Below, piece after piece: positions 13,636 through 21,939 of a stretch of 64,000 nucleotides of DNA. The stretch comes from Aestuariispira ectoiniformans (GTDB taxonomy: Bacteria; Pseudomonadota; Alphaproteobacteria; UBA8366; Aestuariispiraceae): assembly GCF_025136295.1 (NCBI RefSeq), contig NZ_CP062788.1, forward strand, positions 3,737,588 to 3,801,587, given 5' to 3'. The first letter of the stretch is position 1, and every line of letters begins with the position of its first letter. The notes beneath the pieces were generated by a model. The model made no database searches and was not told the DNA's origin. It saw only the letters and a list, made by a program, of their open reading frames with translations. A program made the translations under genes and the position numbers.

Positions 13636-14568
13636 TCAGCGGCCCGCCATCTCACCTCCCCCAACGGCGGGCCGCATTCTTTCCGCACAGACCTCCCGCA
13701 CGCAGCCGCGCAGCCAACGATGCGCCGGGTCGGCATCCATACGCGGGTGCCAGAGCAGCGAGATAGTGATTTCCGGTGGTGGAAATGGCAGTTGAAAACT
13801 GAACAGGCCTTGGCGCAAATTGCCGGTGTATTCTTCGGGAACGCAGGCAATCAAATCCGATGACCGCACAAACGCCAAAGCCTCAGAATAGCTGCTGACC
13901 ACCGTCGCGACCTCCCTCTCCAGGCCCAACTCAGCCAAGGATGCATCGGCTGCCTCCCGGTCGAGCCCCCTCCGGGAGACAAGAACATGCCGTTCGGCAG
14001 CATAGCGTTCCGCTGTTATGTCACCATTGCGAAACGGATGGCCCTCGCGCACCACACCGATGAAGCGGTCCCGGAACAGGGCCTGGCTGCGCAATTCCGG
14101 CCCCATCGTCCCACCGACAACCCCTGTTTCAAGATCCACACGACCGTCACGCAGGGCGTTGCTTTCCTTGTCCGGCTTCAAGACAAAGCGCAGGCGCACT
14201 CCCGGTGCCTCGTCTGCAATTCGCGCAAGAAGGTCCGGCCCGAAGTTTTCAACGAATCCTTCCCTGTTCCTGAAAGTGAACGTCCGTTTGAGCCGTTTCA
14301 GATCAAGATTTTCAGCAGGACGCAAAACGGCCTCAACCTCTTCGACAAGCGGCCCTATGCGCTCACGCAGTTCGAGCGCCCGCGGCGTCGGTACAAGTCC
14401 TCGCCCAGCCCGGACCAGCAAAGGGTCACCGGTCGTCGCCCGCAGCCGCGCCAAGGCACGGCTCATTGCCGACGGGCTCAGGCGCAGTCTCCTGGCCGCA
14501 CCAGCCACACTGCCTTCGGTCAGCAGGGCATCAAGAGTGATAAGCAGGTTCAGGTCGGGATGTGTCAT
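13636..14568 (-). CDS. LysR-family transcriptional regulator
   Basis: The N-terminal winged helix-turn-helix is clear (LNLLITLDALLTEGSVAGAARRLRLSPSAMSRALARLR), and a periplasmic-binding-like effector domain starts near residue 90. It is transcribed divergently from an MFS transporter gene only 145 bases away, the normal arrangement for a LysR protein controlling its neighbour. The 310-aa length is typical. No convincing Shine-Dalgarno precedes ATG 14568. The inducer cannot be predicted. Confidence 0.93.
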   Translation of the reverse strand: MTHPDLNLLITLDALLTEGSVAGAARRLRLSPSAMSRALARLRATTGDPLLVRAGRGLVPTPRALELRERIGPLVEEVEAVLRPAENLDLKRLKRTFTFRNREGFVENFGPDLLARIADEAPGVRLRFVLKPDKESNALRDGRVDLETGVVGGTMGPELRSQALFRDRFIGVVREGHPFRNGDITAERYAAERHVLVSRRGLDREAADASLAELGLEREVATVVSSYSEALAFVRSSDLIACVPEEYTGNLRQGLFSFQLPFPPPEITISLLWHPRMDADPAHRWLRGCVREVCAERMRPAVGGGEMAGR

Positions 14569-14713
14569 AAATCGATCATAGCAGGATGCAAGCCACAGAA
14601 CATAGCGTCATATGCAATAATTAAGTGCAAATGCTGCGTCTTCCGCCATGGCCTGTTCGACACTAGGTTTTCGACAGCTCCATTTCCGGAGCAGCCAAAA
14701 GCCGGAGGTCATC

Positions 14714-16147
14714 ATGACATCACCCAATATTCACCCGGACACACCAGGCCTTTCCGCACGCTGGACGATTGCCACTCTCGCCTTATCGACGCTGCTTTCG
14801 TCCCTGGGGGTCAGCATCCCCAATGTCGCCCTTCCAACACTGACCCGGGCCTTCGACGTCCCTTTCCAGGACGTTCAATGGGTGATCATCGGTTATCTCC
14901 TCGCGATTACCGTGATGATTGTCTCGGTCGGACGACTGGGCGACATCTTCGGGCACCGACGGATATTGCTGGCCGGTATATCCCTGTTCACGCTGGCCTC
15001 CGCCCTATGCGGCATTGCCCCCACGCTCTCGATGCTGGTCGCCGCCCGTGCCTTGCAGGGCCTTGGTGCGGCGGTCCTGATGGCACTGACCGTGGCCCTG
15101 GTCCGCGAAACAGTTCCGGCGGAACGCACCGGCAGTGCCATGGGAATGCTGGGCAGCATGTCGGCAATCGGCACGGCACTCGGGCCGTCGCTTGGCGGTA
15201 TCCTGCTCGACGGGCCCGGTTGGCGTGCAATCTTTCTCATCATGGTGCCGCTGGGCCTTCTAAATTTCCTGCTCGCCCGTCGCAGTCTTCCTACACAGGC
15301 AGAGCCGGTAAAGTCCGGCAAACACGGCATTGATGTTCCCGGCACTATCTTGCTGGGTCTGACGCTTGCCGCCTACGCACTATCAGTAACGCTGGGTGAC
15401 GGGCAGTTCGGACGCCTTAATCTGGGCCTGTTGCTGGCTGCGGCATTGGGCGCAGGGCTCTTTATTCTGGTACAGGCCAAAGTCAGGTTCCCGCTAATTC
15501 GCCCCGCAGCCTTCCGCGACATAAGTCTGAATGCCAGCCTGATCATGAATGCGCTCGTCGCAACGGTGATGCTTGCAACATTGGTGGTTGGGCCGTTTTA
15601 TCTGTCGCGTGCCTTGGGCCTTGATGCGGCAGTGGTCGGACTGACCATGTCCGTTGGTCCGGCGATCTCTGCCCTGAGCGGCATTCCGGCAGGTCGGATC
15701 GTCGACCGGTTGGGCGCTCCCACCATCGTCATCCTCGGCCTTACCCAGATGACATTGGGAACAGCCGCACTGGCCAGCCTGCCCGCTTTCTTCGGCATCG
15801 CAGGGTATATTGCGGCGATCGCCATCCTGACGCCAGGCTATCAACTGTTTTTGACTGCCAACAACACCGCCGTCATGATGGACGTAGAACAAAGCCAACG
15901 TGGTGTTATATCCGGCATGCTGACCCTGTCGCGGAATTTAGGATTTATTACCGGCGCGTCGGTCATGGGGGCTGTTTTCGCCTTCGCATCCGGCACAAAC
16001 AATGTCACCGATGCCGCGCCCGAGGCCCTCTCTCATGGTATGCAGGTCACATTCGCTATGGCCGCCACCCTGATCCTGATCGCACTCATCATTGCGGCCC
16101 TGCGCGTCGTAATAACGCGTGAGGCAGGGACCTCCAAAGCGCAGTGA
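14714..16147 (+). CDS. MFS transporter, DHA2-like (drug efflux type)
   Basis: An integral membrane transporter with about 14 hydrophobic segments. It carries the MFS motif A variant VGRLGDIFGHRRI after TM2, motif C (GTALGPSLGGILLDGPGWRAIF) typical of proton-driven antiporters, and the DHA2 WVIIGYLLAITV segment. The start at ATG 14714 is set by GGAGG 5 bases upstream (477 aa); the open frame extends to 14648 without support. It is paired with the divergent LysR gene and followed by a strong terminator. Substrate unknown, most likely a toxic organic compound. Confidence 0.92.
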   Translation: MTSPNIHPDTPGLSARWTIATLALSTLLSSLGVSIPNVALPTLTRAFDVPFQDVQWVIIGYLLAITVMIVSVGRLGDIFGHRRILLAGISLFTLASALCGIAPTLSMLVAARALQGLGAAVLMALTVALVRETVPAERTGSAMGMLGSMSAIGTALGPSLGGILLDGPGWRAIFLIMVPLGLLNFLLARRSLPTQAEPVKSGKHGIDVPGTILLGLTLAAYALSVTLGDGQFGRLNLGLLLAAALGAGLFILVQAKVRFPLIRPAAFRDISLNASLIMNALVATVMLATLVVGPFYLSRALGLDAAVVGLTMSVGPAISALSGIPAGRIVDRLGAPTIVILGLTQMTLGTAALASLPAFFGIAGYIAAIAILTPGYQLFLTANNTAVMMDVEQSQRGVISGMLTLSRNLGFITGASVMGAVFAFASGTNNVTDAAPEALSHGMQVTFAMAATLILIALIIAALRVVITREAGTSKAQ

Positions 16148-16175
16148 GACAGTTTGCAATTGGTTTAATGCGACG

Positions 16176-16208
16176 AACGGGATTGTGGATTGCCACAATC
16201 CCGTTTTT
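16176..16208 (+). terminator. Rho-independent terminator after the MFS gene
   Basis: A 13-base stem (AACGGGATTGTGG with its complement), a four-base loop and a T5 run at 16204-16208. Confidence 0.9.
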
Positions 16209-16320
16209 ACCATTTTGGATCAGGTCACGAATTCGACAGCGATCTTTGATTTGAAAACTCCGGCTTTAGAGACCACATTTCCTGCACAAGAATAATTAGG
16301 CATCCGGGAAGGGTAGAAGC

Positions 16321-16764
16321 ATGACCTATGAAAAGACCGAGGCGGCCATTGCGCAGCTAAGCCCCGAACAATATCGCGTCACTCAGCAAAACGGGACCGA
16401 ACGCCCCTTTTCCGGCGAATATAACGACCATAAGGAACCGGGTATCTACGTGGATATCGTCTCCGGCGAGCCTCTGTTCGCGTCATCAGACAAGTTCGAA
16501 TCCGGCTGCGGCTGGCCCAGCTTTACCAAACCGATTATTCCCGCCAACGTCAAAGAGCTTCACGACGCAAGCCACGGCATGATCCGCACAGAGGTGCGCT
16601 CCGCCCATGGCGACAGCCATCTGGGCCATGTGTTCCCGGACGGACCGTCGGACAGAGGCGGTTTTCGTTATTGCATCAATTCCGCAAGCCTGCGCTTCAT
16701 CCATCGCGACGATATGGAAGCAGAAGGCTATGGCGATTATATTGATCAGGTGGAGGACATTTAA
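16321..16764 (+). CDS. msrB: Peptide-methionine (R)-S-oxide reductase MsrB
   Basis: Reduces the R epimer of methionine sulfoxide in oxidised proteins. The catalytic motif is [11 protein letters not shown] with Cys118; Cys63 in SGCGWPSF can act as resolving Cys. [10 protein letters not shown] is intact. The two CxxC zinc sites found in many MsrB proteins are absent (positions read as IVSGEPLF and SAHGDSH), so this belongs to the zinc-free subgroup. It is directly followed by msrA without a gap, forming a two-gene repair operon covering both sulfoxide epimers. Confidence 0.96.
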   Translation: MTYEKTEAAIAQLSPEQYRVTQQNGTERPFSGEYNDHKEPGIYVDIVSGEPLFASSDKFESGCGWPSFTKPIIPANVKELHDASHGMIRTEVRSAHGDSHLGHVFPDGPSDRGGFRYCINSASLRFIHRDDMEAEGYGDYIDQVEDI

Positions 16765-17271
16765 ATGACCGAACGCGCAGTATTGGCCGGTGGCTGTTTC
16801 TGGGGCATGCAGGACCTGATCCGCAAACTGCCCGGCGTGGAAAGAACCCGCGTGGGCTATACCGGCGGCGATGTGCCCAACGCCACGTACCGCAACCACG
16901 GCACCCATGCGGAGGGGATCGAAATCCTCTTCGACCCGTCGAAAATCAGCTATCGCAAGCTGCTGGAATTCTTCTTCCAGATTCATGACCCGACCACCAA
17001 GGACCGTCAGGGCAATGACCGGGGCATGAGTTACCGTTCCGCCATCTATTATGTGGATGAGGACCAGAAGAAAATCGCCGAAGACACTATTGCCGACGTC
17101 AACGCCTCCGGCCTCTGGCCCGGAAAGGTCGTCACCGAGGTAGAACCGGTCGGCGATTTCTGGGAGGCCGAACCGGAACATCAGGATTACCTGGAACGCA
17201 TCCCCAACGGCTACACCTGCCATTTCCCAAGACCGGACTGGGTTCTGCCCAAACGGGATGCGGCGGAATAG
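16765..17271 (+). CDS. msrA: Peptide-methionine (S)-S-oxide reductase MsrA
   Basis: Reduces the S epimer of methionine sulfoxide. The catalytic GCFWG with Cys11 is present, as are [19 protein letters not shown] and the FFQIHDPTT segment. At 168 aa it is a short MsrA; a further Cys lies near the C-terminus (GYTCHF). ATG 16765 follows the msrB stop immediately, so translation is probably coupled. It converges on the MHS transporter gene 12 bases away. Confidence 0.96.
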   Translation: MTERAVLAGGCFWGMQDLIRKLPGVERTRVGYTGGDVPNATYRNHGTHAEGIEILFDPSKISYRKLLEFFFQIHDPTTKDRQGNDRGMSYRSAIYYVDEDQKKIAEDTIADVNASGLWPGKVVTEVEPVGDFWEAEPEHQDYLERIPNGYTCHFPRPDWVLPKRDAAE

Positions 17272-17283
17272 CGACGGAAACGC

Positions 17284-18615
17284 TCAGCGTAGCGGCGACC
17301 GGCTGCGGTCCGGGGTCAAAGCCAGGGCCACAACGGCGATAAGGGCGGCAAAGGTCATATAGATGGCAGGCATCGTCCCCGCGCCGGTTGCCGCAATGAG
17401 GCTGGTGGCGATCATCGGGGTCAGCCCGCCGAACACACCGACGCCCAGATTGAAGGCCACGGAATAGCCCGACAGCCGGTCTTTTTCGGGGAACATCTCC
17501 GCAAAAAGTGCCGGACCGGACCCCAACGGCACGGCCAGCAGCAGGAAAGTCAGTACATGGGTCGCCACAACGGCGGCCATGGAGCCGTGAGACTGCTGCA
17601 TCCAGTAATACAGGGGCCAGGCGGCAATGGCCAACAGGGCCACAGCCAACGCAATCCATGTGCGCCGTGGCAACCAGCGATCACCGACAATCGCCGCCAG
17701 CGGCATCACCGGAATAAGCACAACGGTCATGGCCGTGTTGATCGTCAGCGCCGTCCCGCGCGCCATCAGACCCTGCCCCGCCAGCCATTCAGGCAGATAG
17801 ACAAAGGCGATATAAAAGCACGTCCCATAGCCCGCCGCGAAGGCGAGGGCGAGAAAGGTTTCATGCCGGTTGGTGGTAAAGGCCTCCAACAGGGGAGAGG
17901 TGTCGTCGCGCTGATTGTGATGGTCTTCAAAGCGTTGGGATTCATGCAGGTTCCGACGCATCATGATCGCCGTTGTACCCAACACGGCCCCGCCCAGGAA
18001 AGGCAGCCGCCAGGCCCAGTCCCCCAATGCCTGCGGGTCGAACAGATTGGCCACCAGGGCCGCCGCCCCGACACCCAGCAGCGACCCTGTCATGGAGCCC
18101 ACATTGGCCCAGCTTCCGGTGATGCCGCGGCGTCCCTCCGGCGCGGTTTCCACCAGATAGGTCACGGAAGAGGAAAACTCACCACCAACCGAAAGCCCCT
18201 GCAGCAATCGCACCAACACCAGAAGGACCGGGGCCACAATGCCCGCCGTCTCATAGGACGGTAGAAGGCCCAGCAACAGTGTCGGCAGCGCCATCATGGC
18301 AACCGAGATCTGCATGGTACGCGCCCGGCCGTAGGTATCGCCAAACCAGCCGAAAACCGCCGCACCCAGCGGGCGCATGATAAACCCGGCGGCAAAGATG
18401 CCATAGGTCGCGATCAGCCCGGCAGTCGGGTCGTCGGCGGGAAAGAAAACCGGCGCAATCACACCGGCTAGGTAACCGTAGAGGGCAAAGTCGTACCACT
18501 CCACCACATTCCCGATATACCCGGCCATGACACGGTGGCGCAGCTCAGGCGCCTCGGGGTCGCCCGCGTCGCTGTTATCCTGTGCCGGAGCCACCTGTTG
18601 CCCGATATCCGTCAT
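17284..18615 (-). CDS. MFS transporter, metabolite:H+ symporter (MHS) type
   Basis: A 443-aa, 12-segment MFS protein. MHS-type signatures are GNVVEWYDFALYGYLAG at TM1, RPLGAAVFGWFGDTYGR (motif A) and the LLQGLSVGGEFSSSVTYLVE segment of ProP/KgtP-like proteins. Members import osmolytes or organic acids (proline/betaine, 2-oxoglutarate, citrate, shikimate). ATG 18615 is preceded by GAGGTGGG. No adjacent metabolic gene points to the substrate. Confidence 0.92.
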   Translation of the reverse strand: MTDIGQQVAPAQDNSDAGDPEAPELRHRVMAGYIGNVVEWYDFALYGYLAGVIAPVFFPADDPTAGLIATYGIFAAGFIMRPLGAAVFGWFGDTYGRARTMQISVAMMALPTLLLGLLPSYETAGIVAPVLLVLVRLLQGLSVGGEFSSSVTYLVETAPEGRRGITGSWANVGSMTGSLLGVGAAALVANLFDPQALGDWAWRLPFLGGAVLGTTAIMMRRNLHESQRFEDHHNQRDDTSPLLEAFTTNRHETFLALAFAAGYGTCFYIAFVYLPEWLAGQGLMARGTALTINTAMTVVLIPVMPLAAIVGDRWLPRRTWIALAVALLAIAAWPLYYWMQQSHGSMAAVVATHVLTFLLLAVPLGSGPALFAEMFPEKDRLSGYSVAFNLGVGVFGGLTPMIATSLIAATGAGTMPAIYMTFAALIAVVALALTPDRSRSPLR

Positions 18616-18720
18616 CGTCCCACCTCAAAACCCGTATTCCGGAAAAACCCGGCCACCTTAACAGTCATAGGTCAGGACTGTCATCGGACGATGTGAAGCA
18701 GGATGCGGCGGGGTAAATCC

Positions 18721-19191
18721 TTAAGAATTAAACAAGCGGTGATCGAAGTCGAAAGGCCGCAGGATCGGCTTTGCCAGCGCCGTGACAGCCGGATGGGCAG
18801 GATTGAGCAGCAGATTATTGGCCTCCTGCACAATCACCGAAGGCACCTGAAGGAGAGGGCTTCTCTCCTCCTCCAGCCATTGATCACCAAAATCCTTTGA
18901 GGCTTTATCTTCCAGGACGTCGGTGGGGCCGACTTCCAACCATATATCAGGGTTGCTTTTCGCCAGTGGTTCCAGATCGACCCGCATCAGCACATAGTCC
19001 TGTGGCAGCAGGTCCGGCGGCACATCCAGATGCACCAGAATCTCCAGAAGCGGCAATGACGCCTCTGCCGAGAGGTAAACCATGGCCTTGCCACGGCTGT
19101 TCCAGCGCCCACCCTTGCGCCGCGCCCCCTCGCCGCTGAGATCGGCATATTTCTCGCGCGTCAACCGCCAGCCGGTATTCGTTGAATTCAC
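18721..19191 (-). CDS. RES-domain toxin (NAD+-degrading), Res
   Basis: The RES domain is recognisable from WRLTREKYADLSGEGARRKGGRWN, the Arg-Gly-Gly-Arg-Trp-Asn signature, then MVYLSAEASLPLLEILVHLD. RES toxins deplete NAD+ and stop growth. The Arg, Tyr and Glu of the conserved core appear intact. Length 156 aa fits the family. Its start overlaps the antitoxin stop by 4 bases, the usual antitoxin-first order. Confidence 0.93.
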   Translation of the reverse strand: MNSTNTGWRLTREKYADLSGEGARRKGGRWNSRGKAMVYLSAEASLPLLEILVHLDVPPDLLPQDYVLMRVDLEPLAKSNPDIWLEVGPTDVLEDKASKDFGDQWLEEERSPLLQVPSVIVQEANNLLLNPAHPAVTALAKPILRPFDFDHRLFNS

Positions 19192-19616
19192 GCTGCCAGT
19201 CCGTGATCGATCCGGTCCAGCAAATCCTCAATCAGGCGCGCGCCTTCCTCACTATCCAGCAGTTCAAAGGGCGCATGATCGCGAAGCGGCCGCGACGGGC
19301 GTTTGAGCCAACGTTCGGCGCGCTCCGTATCGCCAAAGGTATCCGTGGCCCGGACCATGATGCGGAAGAAACGCGCAATGCGCTGCGACTGTTCCGCAGA
19401 AAAACGACCCTTGGCGGTGCTATGGCTCAGGGTGCGCCTCGGCATAACCCCGAAAGTGGCAAAATCCCGCGTCTCCACCCCCAGGCTCTTCGCCGTCGCC
19501 TCCACCAGATCCAGCTCAAGACCGTTCTCCAGTTTTTCCAACAACTCCAGACGGACCGCCGGATTGTCTGAAAACTGCGCCTGAATGAAGCTTTTTTCGG
19601 TGATACCAGCCGTCAT
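19188..19616 (-). CDS. Xre/MbcA/ParS-type antitoxin of the Res toxin
   Basis: The 142-aa protein has a helical N-terminal part and the C-terminal toxin-binding domain of DUF2384 antitoxins: ERAERWLKRPSRPLRDHAPFELL, then EEGARLIEDLLDRIDHG. It neutralises the RES toxin encoded next and, in related systems, represses its own promoter. I chose ATG 19616 because AAGGAGGG lies 4 bases upstream; the frame runs further to 19736 but would cross the promoter. The start also fits the promoter and inverted repeat just upstream. Confidence 0.9.
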   Translation of the reverse strand: MTAGITEKSFIQAQFSDNPAVRLELLEKLENGLELDLVEATAKSLGVETRDFATFGVMPRRTLSHSTAKGRFSAEQSQRIARFFRIMVRATDTFGDTERAERWLKRPSRPLRDHAPFELLDSEEGARLIEDLLDRIDHGLAA

Positions 19617-19626
19617 GACGCCCTCC

Positions 19627-19669
19627 TTGGCAACATGCCTATTATAGTGGGGCAAGTTGCCAAATTCAA
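19627..19669 (-). promoter_or_regulatory. xre-res promoter with inverted-repeat operator
   Basis: On the minus strand TTGAAT (19664-19669) and a perfect TATAAT (19641-19646) are spaced by 17 bases. The inverted repeat TTGGCAAC (19627-19634) / GTTGCCAA (19656-19663) brackets the -10, and the palindrome GGCAAGTTGCC (19651-19661) lies within the spacer. This arrangement fits repression by the antitoxin or toxin-antitoxin complex. Confidence 0.75.
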
Positions 19670-19722
19670 GGTTTCTGGCGTAGCGTAGTAAGAATTGAGG
19701 ATATGTCGAAGCTGACAATAAA

Positions 19723-19745
19723 AAGCCCCGCATCAAGCGGGGCTT
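19723..19745. terminator. Terminator hairpin, left copy of the duplicated IS target
   Basis: A 23-base palindromic hairpin (arms AAGCCCCGC / GCGGGGCTT) directly abuts the IS left end and is identical to 21261-21283. Read on the minus strand it is followed by TTTTTATT, so it still works as a terminator for minus-strand transcription coming from the hicAB side. It is one half of the target duplication. Confidence 0.85.
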
Positions 19746-21260
19746 CAGACCGTTGACAAACCCCGTCGATATTCGGCGGGGTTTAGTTTTGGATGTTTGC
19801 CGGTTGTTATTGAGGGAGAGTGAGAAGTCCCCTTTCGATCAGATCGGGCTGGTTTCGGTTTTTGGAGCCATTGCGAGGGCGATTTTCTTGATGTTTTGGG
19901 CGGCGGCGGCGAGCAGGCATTGCGTTTTGACGGCGATGAGGCCGCGGAAGCGGGCGTATCGGTGTCCGAAGAGCTGCTTTGCGTCGGCAAAGGAGCGTTC
20001 TACAGTTTCCTTGCGTCTTTTATAGAGCCTTTTGCCCCAGTCGGTGAGACGGTGGGCGTCCGTGCGCTCCCGGGCGTCCTGCCAGACATGGCGGGTGACG
20101 GTTTTGGTGTGTTTGGCGCTGCCGGTGCAGGAGGCAAGCAGCGGGCAGGTGGCGCAGACCTTCGGGTCGCTTTTGTAATGGCGATAGCCGTTGCGGTCGG
20201 TGGTGGCATAATTCAGGAACTGGCCCTGCGGACAGCGGTAGCCGTCTAACTGCCGGTCGTACTGATAGTCCCGCTTGCGCAGCATGCCTGCCCGGTGGTT
20301 CGGGCGGCGATAGCCGGTTACACCGAGGATATCCCTGTCTTCCAGCCCCTTGGCGATGCCCGCCGTGGCATAGCCTGCATCCAGCCCGACCGCCTGGACA
20401 TCCAGGCCGAAGCGGTCCCGCTGCCGGTCGAGCCGGTCCAGATAGGGGATACTGTCATGCACAGTGGCCGGGGTGGCGTGAGTATCGGTGATGATGCCAT
20501 AACGCCCGTCCACCGTGCGATGATCCAGATAAAAGAACCCCTTGGGCTTGCCTTCACGCACCATGTAACCGGCTTCCGGGTCGGTGCGGCTGACCTTGGT
20601 CTCCTTTTGCCCGGGCGCGCGTTCCTTCGCCTTCAGCGGCTTTTTGGCATGGGCCGCCCGATCCTCCTCAACCGCCAGGTCCAGCGCGTCCCAATAGTCG
20701 GCCCGGGACTTGGCGACCACTTGGCTGTCCCATTTGTTCTTGTTGGCATTGGCCTTCAGATGGGTGCTGTCGGTATAAAGCACCGTGCCGTCCACAAGAC
20801 CCTTGGCAATTGCCTGTTCGACAATGTGATCGAAAATATCCTGCGCCACAGACACATCCTGGTAGCGGCGGCGGCGGTTCTGCGACAGCGTCGAGGCATC
20901 GAACACCTTGTCGGTGAGGCCCAAGCGCAGAAACCAGCGATAGGCCACATTCACCTCGATCTCCCGCACCAACTGCCGCTCCGAGCGGATGCCGAACAGG
21001 TAGCCGATGAACAGCGCCTTGAACAGCATCACCGGGTCCAGCGCCGGGCGGCCATTATCCGCGCAATACAGACCGGCCACCCGGTCGTGGATAAACGAAA
21101 AGTCGATCACCGCATCGATCTTGCGAAGCAGGTGATCCGCAGGCACCAGACCCTCCAATGTCACCATCTCAAGTCGGCCCTGTTCAGGCTGGGGCTTCTT
21201 CAACATAAGACAATAGAATCACAAAGGCCCCGCTTGCGCGAGACCTTTGTCAGCAGTCTG
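19746..21260 (-). mobile_element. IS1182-family-like insertion sequence, copy 1
   Basis: A 1,515-base element with terminal inverted repeats: left CAGACCGTTGACAAA, right (read inward) CAGACTGCTGACAAA, 13 of 15 matching. It holds one transposase gene on the minus strand. An internal 12-base-stem hairpin at 19758-19784 lies just after the transposase stop. It is flanked on both sides by a complete 23-base hairpin. It differs from copy 2 (30856-32370) at only three positions that I found: 19867, 20248 and 20319. Confidence 0.95.
19839..21206 (-). CDS. IS1182-like DDE transposase, copy 1
   Basis: A 455-aa transposase. The N-terminal part (VPADHLLRKIDAVIDFSFI, then NGRPALDPVMLFKALFIGYLFGIRSER) and the catalytic core with Asp in LYTDSTHLKANANKNK, Asp in VGLDAGYATAG and Glu in KRRKETVERSFADAKQLFGHRYARFRG are those of the IS1182 group. 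A Cys-rich segment (CATCPLLASCTG) lies between the last two. The frame is intact, so the element may still be active. Differs from copy 2 by Leu/Ser (codon at 20248) and Ala/Val (codon at 19867). Confidence 0.95.
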   Translation of the reverse strand: MLKKPQPEQGRLEMVTLEGLVPADHLLRKIDAVIDFSFIHDRVAGLYCADNGRPALDPVMLFKALFIGYLFGIRSERQLVREIEVNVAYRWFLRLGLTDKVFDASTLSQNRRRRYQDVSVAQDIFDHIVEQAIAKGLVDGTVLYTDSTHLKANANKNKWDSQVVAKSRADYWDALDLAVEEDRAAHAKKPLKAKERAPGQKETKVSRTDPEAGYMVREGKPKGFFYLDHRTVDGRYGIITDTHATPATVHDSIPYLDRLDRQRDRFGLDVQAVGLDAGYATAGIAKGLEDRDILGVTGYRRPNHRAGMLRKRDYQYDRQLDGYRCPQGQFLNYATTDRNGYRHYKSDPKVCATCPLLASCTGSAKHTKTVTRHVWQDARERTDAHRLTDWGKRLYKRRKETVERSFADAKQLFGHRYARFRGLIAVKTQCLLAAAAQNIKKIALAMAPKTETSPI

Positions 21261-21283
21261 AAGCCCCGCATCAAGCGGGGCTT
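21261..21283. terminator. Terminator hairpin, right copy of the duplicated IS target
   Basis: Identical to 19723-19745. On the plus strand a short T-run follows. On the minus strand, where hicB ends 25 bases away, it is the first hairpin met by hicAB transcription, but the T-run that followed it now lies beyond the IS. Confidence 0.85.
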
Positions 21284-21307
21284 TCCACATTGTTAGTCAA
21301 CGATCAC

Positions 21308-21682
21308 TTACGCAACACGCTTTTTCTCTTCTTTTCTTTCGTAGCCCTGCGTCAGCAACATATTTATAAGCTGATTGATGCTTACGCCTTCGTTTTTTGC
21401 CATCTCAGAAAGATGCATATGCAAAGACTTAGGCATACGCAGCAACAATTTTCCACTAAAGTCTTCAGGATTATATGACTTAGGTTCTGGAATTTTATCG
21501 CCACTTTCCTCAGCTAATGCGCACCACGCTACAATAGCTTCACGGACCTCAGCCATTGCCTCAGCTTCAGTTTCTCCATCCGCCATACAACCAGGCAAGT
21601 CAGGAACCGTAGCCAAAAAGCCCCCACCTTCTTCCGCCGACAACGGGCGAACATGAACAGGATAGAGATCTGGATTCAACAT
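21308..21682 (-). CDS. hicB: HicB-family antitoxin
   Basis: A 124-aa HicB protein. The N-terminal degenerate RNase H-like fold shows YPVHVRPLSAEEGGGFLATVPDLPGC and the typical DGETEAEAMAEVREAI helix. The C-terminal part (LLLRMPKSLHMHLSEMAKNEGVSINQLINMLL) is a ribbon-helix-helix-like DNA-binding domain. It binds HicA and in related systems represses the operon. AAAAGGAG is 8 bases before ATG 21682; ATG 21688, which overlaps the hicA stop, is an alternative. Confidence 0.93.
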   Translation of the reverse strand: MLNPDLYPVHVRPLSAEEGGGFLATVPDLPGCMADGETEAEAMAEVREAIVAWCALAEESGDKIPEPKSYNPEDFSGKLLLRMPKSLHMHLSEMAKNEGVSINQLINMLLTQGYERKEEKKRVA

Positions 21683-21687
21683 AACCA

Positions 21688-21933
21688 TCACTCCTTTTCT
21701 GCACATACTGAATCAATCAACTCCACAAATTTAGGGATATATACAGCCTTGATCGGTTTTCTTGCAGGAACCGTCAACTGATCACCATTAGGAGTCCTAA
21801 ACACAGCATGGCTAGTGCCATTGTGGCGGAAAACCACGCCATAGCGTTCTGCAATGGCTTTCAAATGCTCAACAGTATAATCCCCGCGGGGATTAGAGCG
21901 CATTTTCTTTAAGGTTTTTTCCACCTTCGACAT
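21688..21933 (-). CDS. hicA: HicA-family mRNA interferase toxin
   Basis: An 81-residue HicA-type toxin with a dsRBD-like fold and the catalytic His in the segment RHNGTSHAVFRTPNG, followed by LTVPARKPIKAVYI. Cleaves mRNA when free of HicB. It starts at ATG 21933 and is longer than the shortest HicA proteins because of a ~25-residue N-terminal helix (VEKTLKKMRSNPRGDYTVEHLKAIAERYG). Toxin-first order matches most hicAB loci. Confidence 0.92.
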   Translation of the reverse strand: MSKVEKTLKKMRSNPRGDYTVEHLKAIAERYGVVFRHNGTSHAVFRTPNGDQLTVPARKPIKAVYIPKFVELIDSVCAEKE

Positions 21934-21939
21934 AGGCTC

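Noticed and set aside
14569-14713. LysR box in the LysR/MFS gap
   Set aside because: TGCAA repeats near 14611-14630 are direct rather than inverted and do not form a convincing T-N11-A dyad.
20295-21296. Long plus-strand ORF across the IS (and its twin at 31405-32598)
   Set aside because: It runs antisense to the transposase, has no ribosome site and reads out of the element in copy 2. It is a shadow of GC-rich coding DNA.
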